DNA of 64,000 nt from Lactobacillaceae bacterium (lineage in GTDB: Bacteria > Bacillota > Bacilli > Lactobacillales > Lactobacillaceae). Shown piece after piece: positions 27,845 through 38,258 of this stretch; the first letter of the stretch is position 1; each line of letters begins with the position of its first letter. The position numbers and the translations under genes were made by a program. The notes beneath the pieces are model-generated. The model saw only the letters and a list, made by a program, of their open reading frames with translations. It made no database searches and was not told the DNA's origin. The DNA is taken from NCBI GenBank assembly GCA_031289015.1, contig JAITQG010000044.1:1-64000 (forward strand). The letters are read 5' to 3'.

Positions 27845-29266
27845 ATGAATAGATTAAAAGCATTTATGCAAAAAATGGATCCAACGGAGTTAACGGCCAA
27901 AGATCGCAATTTGCCACAGATTCTCGAGGTTAAAGACTTTATTGCCATGGGGCTTGGGACAATCGTTGGAACGACGATTTTCACTTTGCCAGGTTTGATT
28001 GCGGCCCGACATGCTGGACCAGCCGTGGCCTTATCATTTCTGATGGCTGCCGTGGTTGCTGGCTTAGTCGCGTTTGCATACGCCGAAATGGCTTCTGTAT
28101 TGCCATTTGCTGGTTCAGCTTATTCATGGATCAACGTGTTGTTTGGTCGTGGATGGGGTTGGTTAGCTGGTTGGGCTCTGCTGGCCGAATACTTCATCGC
28201 GGTGGCATTCGTGGGCTCTGGTTTATCAAGTCAAATTCACTTGATCCTGGCATCCCTCAAAACTAATTTGCCAAGTCAATTGTCACATCCAATGGGGACT
28301 GATGGGGGCTTTGTCGACTTGATTGCGTTGCTGGCAATCTTCTTAGTTGGGTACATTGTGTCAAAGGGAATGTCTGGGGCGGCGCGCATTGACGTGGCCT
28401 TAGTGATTTTAAAAGTCGCGGCCATCTTTATTTTCGTTATTGTCGGAGCGGCGCATTTAGATTTGAGTAATTATCATCCATTTATTCCAGCCTACAAAGA
28501 AACTGCTGAAGGCGCATTTGGTGGTTGGCAAGGAATTACCGCTGGCGCTTCAGGGATCTTCCTAAGTTACATTGGGTTTGATTCAATTGCGGCTAGTTCG
28601 GCGGAAGCTAAAAATCCACAAAAGACCATGCCGCGCGGAATTTTGGGATCATTATTCATTGCCGTGATTTTGTTTATGACAGTTTCGCTTATTTTAGTTG
28701 GGGTGGTTAACTACACTAACTTTTCGACTGGTCCTGGTGCAGCGGCGCCAATGGGCTGGGCGATGCATAGTATTGGCTTTGGTTGGTTAGGAAATGCCTT
28801 AGAAGTGATTGCTTCATTTGGAATGTTCACGGCCTTAATTGGAATGACATTGGCTGGTTCACGGCTGTTATATTCATTTGGCCGGGACAAGATGTTGCCA
28901 AGTTGGTTTGGGAAGCTGGATCAAAACGGCTCACCTAAGCACTCAATTTGGTTTATTACGACGATGGCAATTATTGTTGGAGCGTTCTTCCCATTTGAAT
29001 TCTTAGCGCAATTGATCTCAGCTGGAACGTTGATTGCCTTTGTCTTCGTGACGCTTGGCATGTATACCCTCCGGAAACGCGAAGGGGTTGATTTGCCGTT
29101 GCCTGGCTTCAAAGTACCATTGTATCCATTAATGCCAGCACTTGGCACAATTGGTTCAGTGATCATTATTTTAGGCTTGGGTAATGCAGCCAAAATCTAC
29201 ATCATTATTTGGATGATTCTGGGCTTCTTGTTGTACATGTTCTATGGAGTGAAACGTCAAAAGTAA
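27845..29266 (+). CDS. APC-family amino acid permease
   Basis: 12 TM; DFIAMGLGTIVGTTIFTLPG, SYIGFDSIAASSAEAKNPQKTMPRGI. Confidence 0.9.
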   Translation: MNRLKAFMQKMDPTELTAKDRNLPQILEVKDFIAMGLGTIVGTTIFTLPGLIAARHAGPAVALSFLMAAVVAGLVAFAYAEMASVLPFAGSAYSWINVLFGRGWGWLAGWALLAEYFIAVAFVGSGLSSQIHLILASLKTNLPSQLSHPMGTDGGFVDLIALLAIFLVGYIVSKGMSGAARIDVALVILKVAAIFIFVIVGAAHLDLSNYHPFIPAYKETAEGAFGGWQGITAGASGIFLSYIGFDSIAASSAEAKNPQKTMPRGILGSLFIAVILFMTVSLILVGVVNYTNFSTGPGAAAPMGWAMHSIGFGWLGNALEVIASFGMFTALIGMTLAGSRLLYSFGRDKMLPSWFGKLDQNGSPKHSIWFITTMAIIVGAFFPFEFLAQLISAGTLIAFVFVTLGMYTLRKREGVDLPLPGFKVPLYPLMPALGTIGSVIIILGLGNAAKIYIIIWMILGFLLYMFYGVKRQK

Positions 29267-29335
29267 ATTAAAAGTCGACATAATCGTCGGCTTTTCTTGC
29301 ATAATTAATTAATATGGTTGGAAAAGAGTATAAAA

Positions 29336-30670
29336 ATGACTACTAATAAAGAAATCATCGATCAAGAAAAGGCCAATGTTGCCGGTGCGACCCGCGTTAA
29401 ATTTTTTGATATTGTTATCGACCACGGCCAAGGTGCGATCATTACTGATATTGAAGGCAATGACTACATCGACTTGTTAGCAAGCGCTAGTGCGACCAAT
29501 ACGGGACATTCACACCCCAAAGTCGTCGAGGCCATTACCAAGCAGGCCCAAAAGTTAATTCAATATACGCCAGGCTATTTCGCCAATACGACCACGGCTG
29601 AATTAGCCAAGCGCTTAGTTGCATTAGCCCCAGGCGACTTTGAAAAACAAGTTGTCTTTGGGAATTCTGGCTCAGATGCCAACGAAGCCATCATTAAATT
29701 TGCGCGCGGTTATACTGGTCGGCCAAACTTGGTGACGTTCACTGGGGCATATCATGGCTCGACCTATGGCGCCATGTCAGTTTCAGGGGTCAGTCTCAAT
29801 ATGGCACGTAAGATGGGGCCATTTTTGCCTGGATCGATTAAAATTCCATTTCCTGATCCACGGTTAATGTTGCCAGGTGAAAGTGAAGATGCCTTTTCTG
29901 AACGGATGTTTGCGCAATTTAAACTACCTTTTGAGACTTATTTGCCAGCCGAAGAAGTGGCTTTGGTCTTGATTGAACCGATTCAAGGTGATGCCGGGAT
30001 TGTGAAAACACCCCAACGCTATATGGAATTGATTTATGAATTCACGCGTGAACATGGGATTGTGTTTGCTGTCGATGAAGTTAATCAAGGACTTGGGCGC
30101 ACGGGTAAGTTATGGTCGATTGATAATTTTGGCATTGTGCCCGATATTATGAGCGTGGGGAAGTCCCTTGCCAGCGGGTTGCCGTTAAGTGCCGTTATTG
30201 GTCGGACAGAAATTATGGAAAGTTTAGCGGCCCCAGCCAATGTGTATACTACCGCTGGTAATCCGGTGACGGCCGCAGCGGCCATTGCCAGTTTGGACGT
30301 CTTAGCTGATGAAGATTTGACAGAGCGCTCAAAAACGCTTGGTGAATTGGCTAGCCAGTATTTTAATGATGCAGCCACACGCTATCCATTTATTGGCAAC
30401 ATCCGTTTGTATGGCTTGAACGGAGGGGTCGATATTGTTGATGCGAATGGCAAGCCGGATGTTGAAACGACCAACAAGTTGATTTATCGCATTCTAGATT
30501 TAGGCGCCTTAATGATTAGTTTGGCCGGCAACACACTCCGGTTCCAGCCACCATTGGTAATCACCAAAGCGCAATTAGAAGCGGCGTTTGCCATCATTGA
30601 GCAAGCCTTTGCCGAAAATGCAGCTGGACAATTAAAAACGCCGGAAAGTGAAAACCATATTGGTTGGTAA
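29336..30670 (+). CDS. Class III PLP-dependent aminotransferase-fold enzyme, similar to Lactobacillus isoleucine 2-epimerase
   Basis: DLLASASATNTGHSHPKVV, YHGSTYGAMSVSGVSLNMARKMGP, EPIQGDAGI, VDEVNQGLGRTGKLW, SVGKSLASGLPLSAVIG, terminal IGW. Confidence 0.75.
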   Translation: MTTNKEIIDQEKANVAGATRVKFFDIVIDHGQGAIITDIEGNDYIDLLASASATNTGHSHPKVVEAITKQAQKLIQYTPGYFANTTTAELAKRLVALAPGDFEKQVVFGNSGSDANEAIIKFARGYTGRPNLVTFTGAYHGSTYGAMSVSGVSLNMARKMGPFLPGSIKIPFPDPRLMLPGESEDAFSERMFAQFKLPFETYLPAEEVALVLIEPIQGDAGIVKTPQRYMELIYEFTREHGIVFAVDEVNQGLGRTGKLWSIDNFGIVPDIMSVGKSLASGLPLSAVIGRTEIMESLAAPANVYTTAGNPVTAAAAIASLDVLADEDLTERSKTLGELASQYFNDAATRYPFIGNIRLYGLNGGVDIVDANGKPDVETTNKLIYRILDLGALMISLAGNTLRFQPPLVITKAQLEAAFAIIEQAFAENAAGQLKTPESENHIGW

Positions 30671-30824
30671 TGGCCACTTTATTAGCGGATAAACCAAGGT
30701 AAATACTAGGAACCACAACCGTTTTCCTGTACAATAATATTAACTATCATACTGATAAATCCGGTGTTAGACTGCGGGTTATAATCCCAATCGGCCTGAC
30801 AACGAAAAAAGAAAGATAATTCAA

Positions 30825-33050
30825 ATGGCTGAAGCAAAAGTGCTAACCCAACAAGAAGTTCACGAAATATATGCGAGTTACATGAATGACGAGCATATCA
30901 AAAAAGTTGATTATGCATTCGAATATGCAAATCGTTTGCACAATGATCAAAAACGTAAATCTGGTGAACCGTATATCGTGCATCCGATTCAAGTCGCGGG
31001 GATTTTAGCCGACTTGCATATGGATCCAGCCACGGTAATTTCAGGTTACCTGCATGACGTGGTTGAAGATACTGACTCAACCTTAGAAGATGTCGAAGCC
31101 GAATTTGGTAAGGACGTGGCGGGCATTGTTGATGGTGTCTCAAAGATTTCGAAGATTGAATACAAATCCGATACCGAACGGCTCGCCGAAAATCATCGTA
31201 AATTGTTGTTGGCGATGTCTCATGATATTCGGGTGATTTTCGTGAAGTTAGCGGATCGGTTGCATAATATTCGGACCTTGAGTGCGTTGCGTGAAGAGAA
31301 GCAAAAGCGGATTGCCTCAGAAACCTTGGAAATTTATGCACCCTTGGCAGATCGCCTGGGAATCATGAAGATCAAATGGGAACTTGAAGATACTTCATTG
31401 CGCTTTTTGGATTATGAAGCATATCATACAATTGCTAAGTCCATGCAGTTGCGCCGCCAAGAACGCTTGGATATCGTTGAACAAGCCGTTGAAAATATTG
31501 AACAATCCATTATTGAATTGAGTTTGCATAACGTCGAGGTTTACGGTCGGCCTAAGCACATTTATTCAATTTATCGTAAAATGCATGACAAGCATAAAGA
31601 CTTTGATGAGATTTATGATTTGTTGGCCATTCGGGTCTTGGTTGCAACTGTGCCGGATTGTTATGCGGTGCTTGGAGCGATTCATGCGCGCTGGACGCCG
31701 ATGCCAGGTCGGTTTAAAGACTACATTGCCTTACCTAAGGCCAATGGTTATCAATCATTGCACACATCAGTCATCGGACCGGCTGGGCGGCCATTAGAAG
31801 TGCAAATTCGCACTCACGAAATGCACCAAGTTGCCGAATTTGGGGTGGCTGCACACTGGGCTTATAAAGAAGGTAACTTCAATGGGGCTGATGTGCAAAA
31901 CACTGATCAACAAAAGCTTAATGTGATTCAAGGTATTCTTGAATTGCAAAATGAGTCGAGTGATTCAGATGACTTTATGGAGTCGGTTAAGGGTGATTTG
32001 TTCTCAGATCGGGTTTATGCCTTTACGCCAAAGGGTGATGTCTTTGAATTGTCACAGGGGGCTGGTCCCTTGGATATGGCCTACACAATTCACACGAATG
32101 TGGGGAACATGACCACTGGGGCAAAGGTCAACGGACGCATTGTGCCGTTGGATTATGAAGTCAAAACCGGTGACATTGTTGAAATTTTAACCAGTAAAAC
32201 GGCCAAGCCTAATCGAGACTGGTTAAACCTCGTCAAAACTCGGCGCGCGCGCAATAAAATTAAGCAATATTTCCGTAAACAAGATCGTGAAGAGAATATT
32301 GAAGCTGGAAAAAATATTTTGGCAGATTATCTCACGGAAAATGGTTATAATGCCGAAGATTTGATGTGTGAAGAAACGGCTGATAAAGCACGTGAAAAAC
32401 TGCATTATCACAATATTGCCGACATGTATGCGGGCCTTGGCTTTGGTGAATTATCACCTCAAGGCGTGGCCAATAAATTCACGGAAGAATTACGGGCGCG
32501 CATCGAAGAAGAACGCCTAGCTGCTGAACAAAAGGCGTTGTTTGAAGACAATGAAACCGTCGATGTGAAGCAACATTCCCACAAGAAAAAAGGCGATGAA
32601 CGGATTGTCATTCAAGGCATTGATTCAATGTTGGTCCGCTTGGGACATTGTTGTACGCCAGTGCCAGGTGACGTGGTGGTTGGTTACATTACCAAAGGAC
32701 GCGGAGTTTCTGTGCACCGGACTGAATGCCCTAATCTACGGGCGGCTGAAGAAATTGGTGAACGCCTCGTGGAAGTGGCCTGGGAAAATCCAGCTGGTGA
32801 AGCTAAGCGCGAATACGACGCTGACGTAGTGGTGATTGGTGAGAACCGTGGCAAGTTGTTAAATGACGTCATTCGAACGGTCACAAACACTACTAAGTCG
32901 ATGAATTCAATTAATGGGCGGGTTGATAACAACAATCATGCAGTCATTACCATGACGGTCGGGGTGCGCAATCTCGAAATGTTAGAACACGTAATGGATA
33001 CTGTTAAAAATATTAAAGATATCGATGAAGTTAAGCGAACTTTCAAGTAA
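30825..33050 (+). CDS. relA: Bifunctional (p)ppGpp synthetase/hydrolase (RSH)
   Basis: HDVVEDTD hydrolase motif, RFKDYIALPKANGYQSLHT synthetase motif, TGS and ACT domains. Confidence 0.96.
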   Translation: MAEAKVLTQQEVHEIYASYMNDEHIKKVDYAFEYANRLHNDQKRKSGEPYIVHPIQVAGILADLHMDPATVISGYLHDVVEDTDSTLEDVEAEFGKDVAGIVDGVSKISKIEYKSDTERLAENHRKLLLAMSHDIRVIFVKLADRLHNIRTLSALREEKQKRIASETLEIYAPLADRLGIMKIKWELEDTSLRFLDYEAYHTIAKSMQLRRQERLDIVEQAVENIEQSIIELSLHNVEVYGRPKHIYSIYRKMHDKHKDFDEIYDLLAIRVLVATVPDCYAVLGAIHARWTPMPGRFKDYIALPKANGYQSLHTSVIGPAGRPLEVQIRTHEMHQVAEFGVAAHWAYKEGNFNGADVQNTDQQKLNVIQGILELQNESSDSDDFMESVKGDLFSDRVYAFTPKGDVFELSQGAGPLDMAYTIHTNVGNMTTGAKVNGRIVPLDYEVKTGDIVEILTSKTAKPNRDWLNLVKTRRARNKIKQYFRKQDREENIEAGKNILADYLTENGYNAEDLMCEETADKAREKLHYHNIADMYAGLGFGELSPQGVANKFTEELRARIEEERLAAEQKALFEDNETVDVKQHSHKKKGDERIVIQGIDSMLVRLGHCCTPVPGDVVVGYITKGRGVSVHRTECPNLRAAEEIGERLVEVAWENPAGEAKREYDADVVVIGENRGKLLNDVIRTVTNTTKSMNSINGRVDNNNHAVITMTVGVRNLEMLEHVMDTVKNIKDIDEVKRTFK

Positions 33051-33109
33051 CAATTAAGCAAAAGAGGCTGGGGCAACTTAGTCTCTTTTGACTGAAAAAG
33101 GAGAAAACC

Positions 33110-33556
33110 ATGCGGGTCTTATTACAACGAGTAGCAAATGCTAGTGTCGCGATTGCTGGTGGAGAAGTTGGTTCAATCAAGCGCGGCTATGTTTTATTAG
33201 TTGGCTTTCATGACGCGGATACCCAAGCTGATTTAGATTATTTAGTGCGCAAAATTTCTAATTTGCGCGTCTTTGAAGATGAAAATATGCGCATGAATTT
33301 AAGCATTAATGACGTCAACGGTGAAATATTATCGATTTCACAATTTACTTTGTACGCGGACACACGCAAGGGGAACCGACCTAGTTTTACTGACGCTGGT
33401 AACCCAGAAACCGCGGCTAATTTATATGCCCAATTTAACGCTAAACTCGCTGAAACAGGGCTACGGGTGGCAACTGGTGAATTCGGTGCCAACATGCAAA
33501 TCAGCCTCGTAAATGATGGGCCAGTCACGATTTGGTTTGACACGGAAAATAAATAA
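33110..33556 (+). CDS. dtd: D-aminoacyl-tRNA deacylase
   Basis: [37 protein letters not shown]; downstream of RSH. Confidence 0.96.
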   Translation: MRVLLQRVANASVAIAGGEVGSIKRGYVLLVGFHDADTQADLDYLVRKISNLRVFEDENMRMNLSINDVNGEILSISQFTLYADTRKGNRPSFTDAGNPETAANLYAQFNAKLAETGLRVATGEFGANMQISLVNDGPVTIWFDTENK

Positions 33557-33634
33557 TATACACTAACTATATTAAATAAAACACAATTCATACATTTCGA
33601 GTGTTTTTCTTTGTCGTAGTCCGCGATACCGTGT

Positions 33635-33673
33635 TATAATTCACATATACAAATAATTACAGCTAATATGTGA
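33635..33673 (+). promoter_or_regulatory. Promoter -10 (TATAAT) followed by TCACATAT/ATATGTGA inverted repeat upstream of RelB/DinJ-like gene
   Basis: TATAAT 33635-33640; arms 33641-33648 and 33666-33673. Confidence 0.55.
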
Positions 33674-33684
33674 GGATATATATT

Positions 33685-33858
33685 ATGACAGAAAAGTTGA
33701 TTCAATTACGCGTCGAAGATAACGTTAAAGACAAGGCTGATGAGATTTTCAAGGCCCAAGGTTTGACCACTCAAACGGCGATCAAGATTTTCTTGACCCA
33801 AGTTGCCAACACTGGTGAGTCACCATTTGACAATTTGTTTTCAAGTAACAAGTTTTAA
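33685..33858 (+). CDS. RelB/DinJ-family antitoxin-like protein, no adjacent toxin
   Basis: MTEKLIQLRVEDNVKDKADEIFKAQGLTTQTAIKIFLTQV ribbon-helix-helix signature. Confidence 0.8.
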   Translation: MTEKLIQLRVEDNVKDKADEIFKAQGLTTQTAIKIFLTQVANTGESPFDNLFSSNKF

Positions 33859-33910
33859 GTAAAATTAACTAATCCAATTTGGGTTAGTTTTTTTTTGATT
33901 TTATGATTCC

Positions 33911-33941
33911 ACAATCTAGTTTACAATCTAGTTTACATAAT
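33911..33941. repeat. 12-bp tandem repeat (acaatctagttt x2) ending in a dif-arm-like sequence
   Basis: acaatctagtttacaatctagtttacataat; tctagtttacataat is the reverse complement of 42599-42613. Confidence 0.75.
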
Positions 33942-34096
33942 AAATTAACTAAATTTTTAAAACGTTGAATTATCAACTGTTTGAAGACACTTAAGGGGGT
34001 TGACAAACGCTTGCATTATAATAATATTTGCGTATAATTAAAGGAGCTGAAATACATTTAACAAAAGATAAAAACTACTTAGAGGGGGAGTGGCGA

Positions 34097-35941
34097 ATGG
34101 CGACAATGATTCCAAATGAATTGGTCGAAGAAATCCGTTTAAATCTAAGCATTGTAGATATAGTTAGTCCATACGTCCAGCTCCATAAGCAGGGCCGTAA
34201 TTTATTTGGGAAGTGTCCTTTTCATGAGGAACGGACCCCTTCATTTTCGGTCAATGAAGAAAAGCAAATTTTCAAATGTTTCTCTTGCGGACGGGGCGGG
34301 AACGTATTTTCGTTCATTCAAGAAATTGATAATCTCAGTTTTCCAGAAGCCGTCATCAAAGTTGCGCCCCAAGCAGGGGTGGACTTAGATGCTGCGTATA
34401 CCCAAACAACAAATGCCAAGCCAGTTGATCAACATCAATTAGCCCTGTTGAACCTATATCAAGATGCGACCAAACTTTATCATCATTTGCTGGTTAATAC
34501 AGCCGCTGGTGAAACGGCATTAAGTTATTTACACGAACGTGGCCTCGATGATACAACCATTGATGCATTTATGCTTGGGTACGCGCCAGATAACGATGCA
34601 CTCTTACATTATTTTGAAGAAAAAAAGATTGATTACCAATTAATGCGCGAATCTGAATTGTTCATCGTGTGGGACGATGGCAGTCTGCATGATCGGTTTA
34701 ACAATCGCGTGCTGTTTACGATTCGTGATGCGAAGGGGCAACCAATTGCTTACTCTGGCCGGCGCTTAAATAGTGATGAGTCTGAGCCTAAGTACATTAA
34801 TAGTCCGGAAAGCCCATTATTTAATAAATCGCAAGTGTTGTTTAACCTTGATTTAGCTAAGGGGGTCATCAAGAAAACCAAGTCGGTGATTTTGTTTGAA
34901 GGCTTTATGGATGTGATTGCCGCCTTTCAAGCCGGTGTCCAAAACGGTGTCGCTTCGATGGGCACGAGTTTGACGCCTGAGCAAATTAAAATTTTAGATC
35001 GACAAGCGCAACGCATTTCGGTCACTTACGATTCCGATCATGCCGGGCAGGCCGCGACTAAACGGGCATTGGACTTGTTGGCAACCCATAGTCAACTGCG
35101 CGCACAAGTGATTCATATTCCAGATGGGATGGATCCAGATGAGTATCTGCGTAGTCATGATGCACAAAGTTTCATGGACGTTTTCACGCATAATGTGGAA
35201 GACCCGATTGCCTTTAATATTCGCTACCTGCAAATTGACCATGATTTGACCAACCAAGCTGAGTTATTCAATTATATCGAAGCGGTGTTGCCAGTCATTG
35301 CCCAGGTTAAAGAACCGGTCATTCGTGAAACGTATCTAGAGCAGTTAGCTGAGCATTATAAGTTGAGTTTAACTGGCTTACAAGATCAAATTCGACCGTT
35401 ATTGATGCGTGCTGTGGCTGATCAACCGCGCCAACAACAACCAAACAATCAGCCCGTTACCCCGTATCAAGGCGAAGTTGTTCCTCAAGCGATACCCCAG
35501 GCCCTTAGTCGGGGCGAGCAAGCTGAACAAATTTTGTTAGCTTGGATGTTTAAAGACCAAGATGTTTGGTTGAAGGTGACGAGTAATCCGGCTTTTCATT
35601 TTACCAACGTGCCATACGAAACCCTGATGCTGATTGCCTCTGAGTATCGTCAAAAGCACAATAATGGTAATATTACTGATATAGCCGCGTTTATGGATTA
35701 TGTGCAACGACCGGAGTTAATTCGCATTTTAGCAGCATTAGAAGACATTAATGAAAATTTGTTTGCTGATAAGAACCAAGTTGATGAATACATTCGGATT
35801 ATTACACAAAAAGAACCCTTGAATTTACAGATTCAAAATCTGAAGCGCCAAATTTATGAAGCTAAACAATTACACCAAGAATCCCTTGGTCTCGTTGAAC
35901 AATTAATGAAATTATTACAACAACAACAGTTAGAAAAATAG
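34097..35941 (+). CDS. dnaG: DNA primase
   Basis: CPFHEERTPSFSVNEEKQIFKCFSCGRGGNVFSF zinc finger, YSGRRL, VILFEGFMDVIA TOPRIM. Confidence 0.96.
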   Translation: MATMIPNELVEEIRLNLSIVDIVSPYVQLHKQGRNLFGKCPFHEERTPSFSVNEEKQIFKCFSCGRGGNVFSFIQEIDNLSFPEAVIKVAPQAGVDLDAAYTQTTNAKPVDQHQLALLNLYQDATKLYHHLLVNTAAGETALSYLHERGLDDTTIDAFMLGYAPDNDALLHYFEEKKIDYQLMRESELFIVWDDGSLHDRFNNRVLFTIRDAKGQPIAYSGRRLNSDESEPKYINSPESPLFNKSQVLFNLDLAKGVIKKTKSVILFEGFMDVIAAFQAGVQNGVASMGTSLTPEQIKILDRQAQRISVTYDSDHAGQAATKRALDLLATHSQLRAQVIHIPDGMDPDEYLRSHDAQSFMDVFTHNVEDPIAFNIRYLQIDHDLTNQAELFNYIEAVLPVIAQVKEPVIRETYLEQLAEHYKLSLTGLQDQIRPLLMRAVADQPRQQQPNNQPVTPYQGEVVPQAIPQALSRGEQAEQILLAWMFKDQDVWLKVTSNPAFHFTNVPYETLMLIASEYRQKHNNGNITDIAAFMDYVQRPELIRILAALEDINENLFADKNQVDEYIRIITQKEPLNLQIQNLKRQIYEAKQLHQESLGLVEQLMKLLQQQQLEK

Positions 35942-35950
35942 GAGATTCAC

Positions 35951-37084
35951 ATGGCTAGTAAAAAAGAAGTAGCACCCGTAGAATTTGATAAAAAGGCGTT
36001 TGACAAAGCAATTAAGGCCATTATTAAAGATTATAAGGTCACTAAAGAAGTCAAAGAAGACGAACTACAAGAAGCGGTTGTTAAGCCTCTAGCATTAGAT
36101 GCTGAAAAGATTGACGAAGCCTACGAAAAAATTGAAGCGGCCGGGATTTCAATCGTTGATGAAAACGGTGAACCAGCTGCTCGGGCCGTGAACAATGCCA
36201 AGACTAAGTTGACTGAAAAAGAAGTTAAGCAAGCAGCCGAGGCACCATCTGGTATTAAGATTAACGACCCAGTGCGCATGTACCTCAAAGAAATTGGGCG
36301 TGTTTCCCTTTTGACGGGTGAACAAGAAGTTAGCTTGGCCGAACGGATTGAACAAGGTGATGATTCAGCCAAGCAAGAATTGGCCGAAGCTAATCTGCGG
36401 TTGGTGGTTTCGATTGCTAAGCGTTACGTCGGTCGGGGTATGCAATTCTTGGATTTGATTCAAGAAGGTAACATGGGCTTGATGAAGGCCGTTGAAAAGT
36501 TTGATTATCGCAAGGGCTTCAAATTCTCGACGTATGCCACTTGGTGGATTCGGCAAGCCATTACACGTGCTATTGCCGATCAAGCCCGTACAATTCGGAT
36601 TCCTGTGCACATGGTTGAAACAATTAACAAATTAATTCGGATTCAACGTAATTTGTTGTCAGATTTGGGTCGCGAACCAACGCCTGATGAAATTGGGGCC
36701 GAAATGGATATTACGACTGATAAAGTGCGTGATATCTTAAAGATTGCCCAAGAGCCAGTTTCATTGGAAACACCAATCGGTGAAGAGGATGATTCACACT
36801 TGGGTGATTTCATCGAAGACAATGATGCCGTCTCACCAGCTGATTCAGCTGCCTATCAAATGTTGAAAGAACAACTCGAATCAGTTTTGGACACTTTGAC
36901 TGATCGGGAAGAAAATGTTTTGCGCTTGCGCTTTGGCCTAGAAGACGGTCGGACACGAACTTTGGAAGAAGTTGGTCGGGTCTTTGGGGTTACGCGTGAA
37001 CGAATTCGGCAAATAGAAGCTAAAGCATTACGTAAGTTACGCCATCCTTCACGTTCAAAACAATTGCGTGATTTCATGGATTAA
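35951..37084 (+). CDS. rpoD: RNA polymerase primary sigma factor
   Basis: [66 protein letters not shown]. Confidence 0.98.
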   Translation: MASKKEVAPVEFDKKAFDKAIKAIIKDYKVTKEVKEDELQEAVVKPLALDAEKIDEAYEKIEAAGISIVDENGEPAARAVNNAKTKLTEKEVKQAAEAPSGIKINDPVRMYLKEIGRVSLLTGEQEVSLAERIEQGDDSAKQELAEANLRLVVSIAKRYVGRGMQFLDLIQEGNMGLMKAVEKFDYRKGFKFSTYATWWIRQAITRAIADQARTIRIPVHMVETINKLIRIQRNLLSDLGREPTPDEIGAEMDITTDKVRDILKIAQEPVSLETPIGEEDDSHLGDFIEDNDAVSPADSAAYQMLKEQLESVLDTLTDREENVLRLRFGLEDGRTRTLEEVGRVFGVTRERIRQIEAKALRKLRHPSRSKQLRDFMD

Positions 37085-37136
37085 TCATTATGTGATATAC
37101 TTTCTATATAAATCTATGGAGATAAGGTTTACTGAT

Positions 37137-38159
37137 ATGAAAAATAAAATATTACGTATAATGATGATGGCAGCCTTGGTTGTGTTGGGCGTAAGTTTTG
37201 TCCAAACTGTCCATGCTGATGATAAGACAACTTCAACATTTGATGTTTATGCCGAAGTTCCACAATCGCAAATTGAGTATGAAAAATACAAGATGGATTT
37301 GCGGTTGCAACCTGGTCAAACCGAAAACTTAACGTATTACATCGAAAATAATACAAATAAGACTTTGACGTTTACCATCCAACCAGGTACGGCCACAACT
37401 TTGCCAAATGGTAAAATTCGCTACGTTTCAACGAATACAAACGCTGCGGCTAATTTGCCAACGCAGGTCGGTGATTTGATTAAAGTCACTAACAATGTAA
37501 CTGTTAAAGCAAAGGGTAAGGCCCAAGTTAACGCAACGGTCACTATGCCGAACAACAAATTTGACGGCGAAATTGTTGGTGGCATTTCATTTACGGAAAC
37601 CGCATCGAAGCTTTCATCAAAAATTCCGTTGTACATTAGTGAAACTGAAAACAAGGTTACGACCCAAGCTAATTTTGAAAAAGCATCAATTGGTAAGCCA
37701 ACCACGCAAGCCAACTTGCAAATTCAAATTACCAACCCTAAAACGGTCATTGTTGATGGGTTGAAGGTCAGTGGTACATTTAAAGATGCTAAGGGCAACA
37801 CAGTGAAGACTATTAAGTCGACACCATTGGCAATTGCGCCAAATTCAACCTTTAATTTCATCTTGAAGTCACATATCACCGACTTAAAAGAGGGCACGTA
37901 CAAGCTTAAATTGAATGTTATTGATGCTGAAGGGGCCAAGACGGTAATTAATCGTAATTTGCATGTCAGTGCTGAATTAGCACAACAACTTTCAACTAAA
38001 AAGCAAAGTGATGGGTTCTTAGGCCTGCATTTAATGGACTGGTTGTTGGTAATCTTGATCGCTGTTATCGTCTTCTTGGTAGTATTCTTTATTGGTAATT
38101 ACGCGTTTAACCGCCGTGATAATAAGAAAACCAAGATTCGTGAAGATTTGAAAAAGTAA
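37137..38159 (+). CDS. DUF916/DUF3324 (WxL-interacting-protein-like) secreted protein with C-terminal TM anchor
   Basis: Signal peptide; QIEYEKYKMDLRLQPGQTENLTYYIENNT; C-terminal TM plus basic tail. Confidence 0.8.
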   Translation: MKNKILRIMMMAALVVLGVSFVQTVHADDKTTSTFDVYAEVPQSQIEYEKYKMDLRLQPGQTENLTYYIENNTNKTLTFTIQPGTATTLPNGKIRYVSTNTNAAANLPTQVGDLIKVTNNVTVKAKGKAQVNATVTMPNNKFDGEIVGGISFTETASKLSSKIPLYISETENKVTTQANFEKASIGKPTTQANLQIQITNPKTVIVDGLKVSGTFKDAKGNTVKTIKSTPLAIAPNSTFNFILKSHITDLKEGTYKLKLNVIDAEGAKTVINRNLHVSAELAQQLSTKKQSDGFLGLHLMDWLLVILIAVIVFLVVFFIGNYAFNRRDNKKTKIREDLKK

Positions 38160-38210
38160 ACTCTAAAAATAGATTCTATTTAATGGCCAAGAGAACTTGT
38201 GATTCTCAAG

Positions 38211-38236
38211 ATCGCATTGAGTAGGATCTTTTTTAA
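38211..38236 (+). terminator. Rho-independent terminator
   Basis: aagatcgcattgagtaggatctttttt. Confidence 0.55.
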
Positions 38237-38258
38237 TTGCCACACAGGGGAGCGCAAA

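Noticed and set aside
30755-30800. tRNA-like segment (gcgggttataatcccaatcggcc) upstream of the RSH gene
   Set aside because: GGG-TTATAAT-CCC resembles a T-arm, but no complementary acceptor arm, D-arm or GTTCRA motif was found; more likely promoter/leader sequence.
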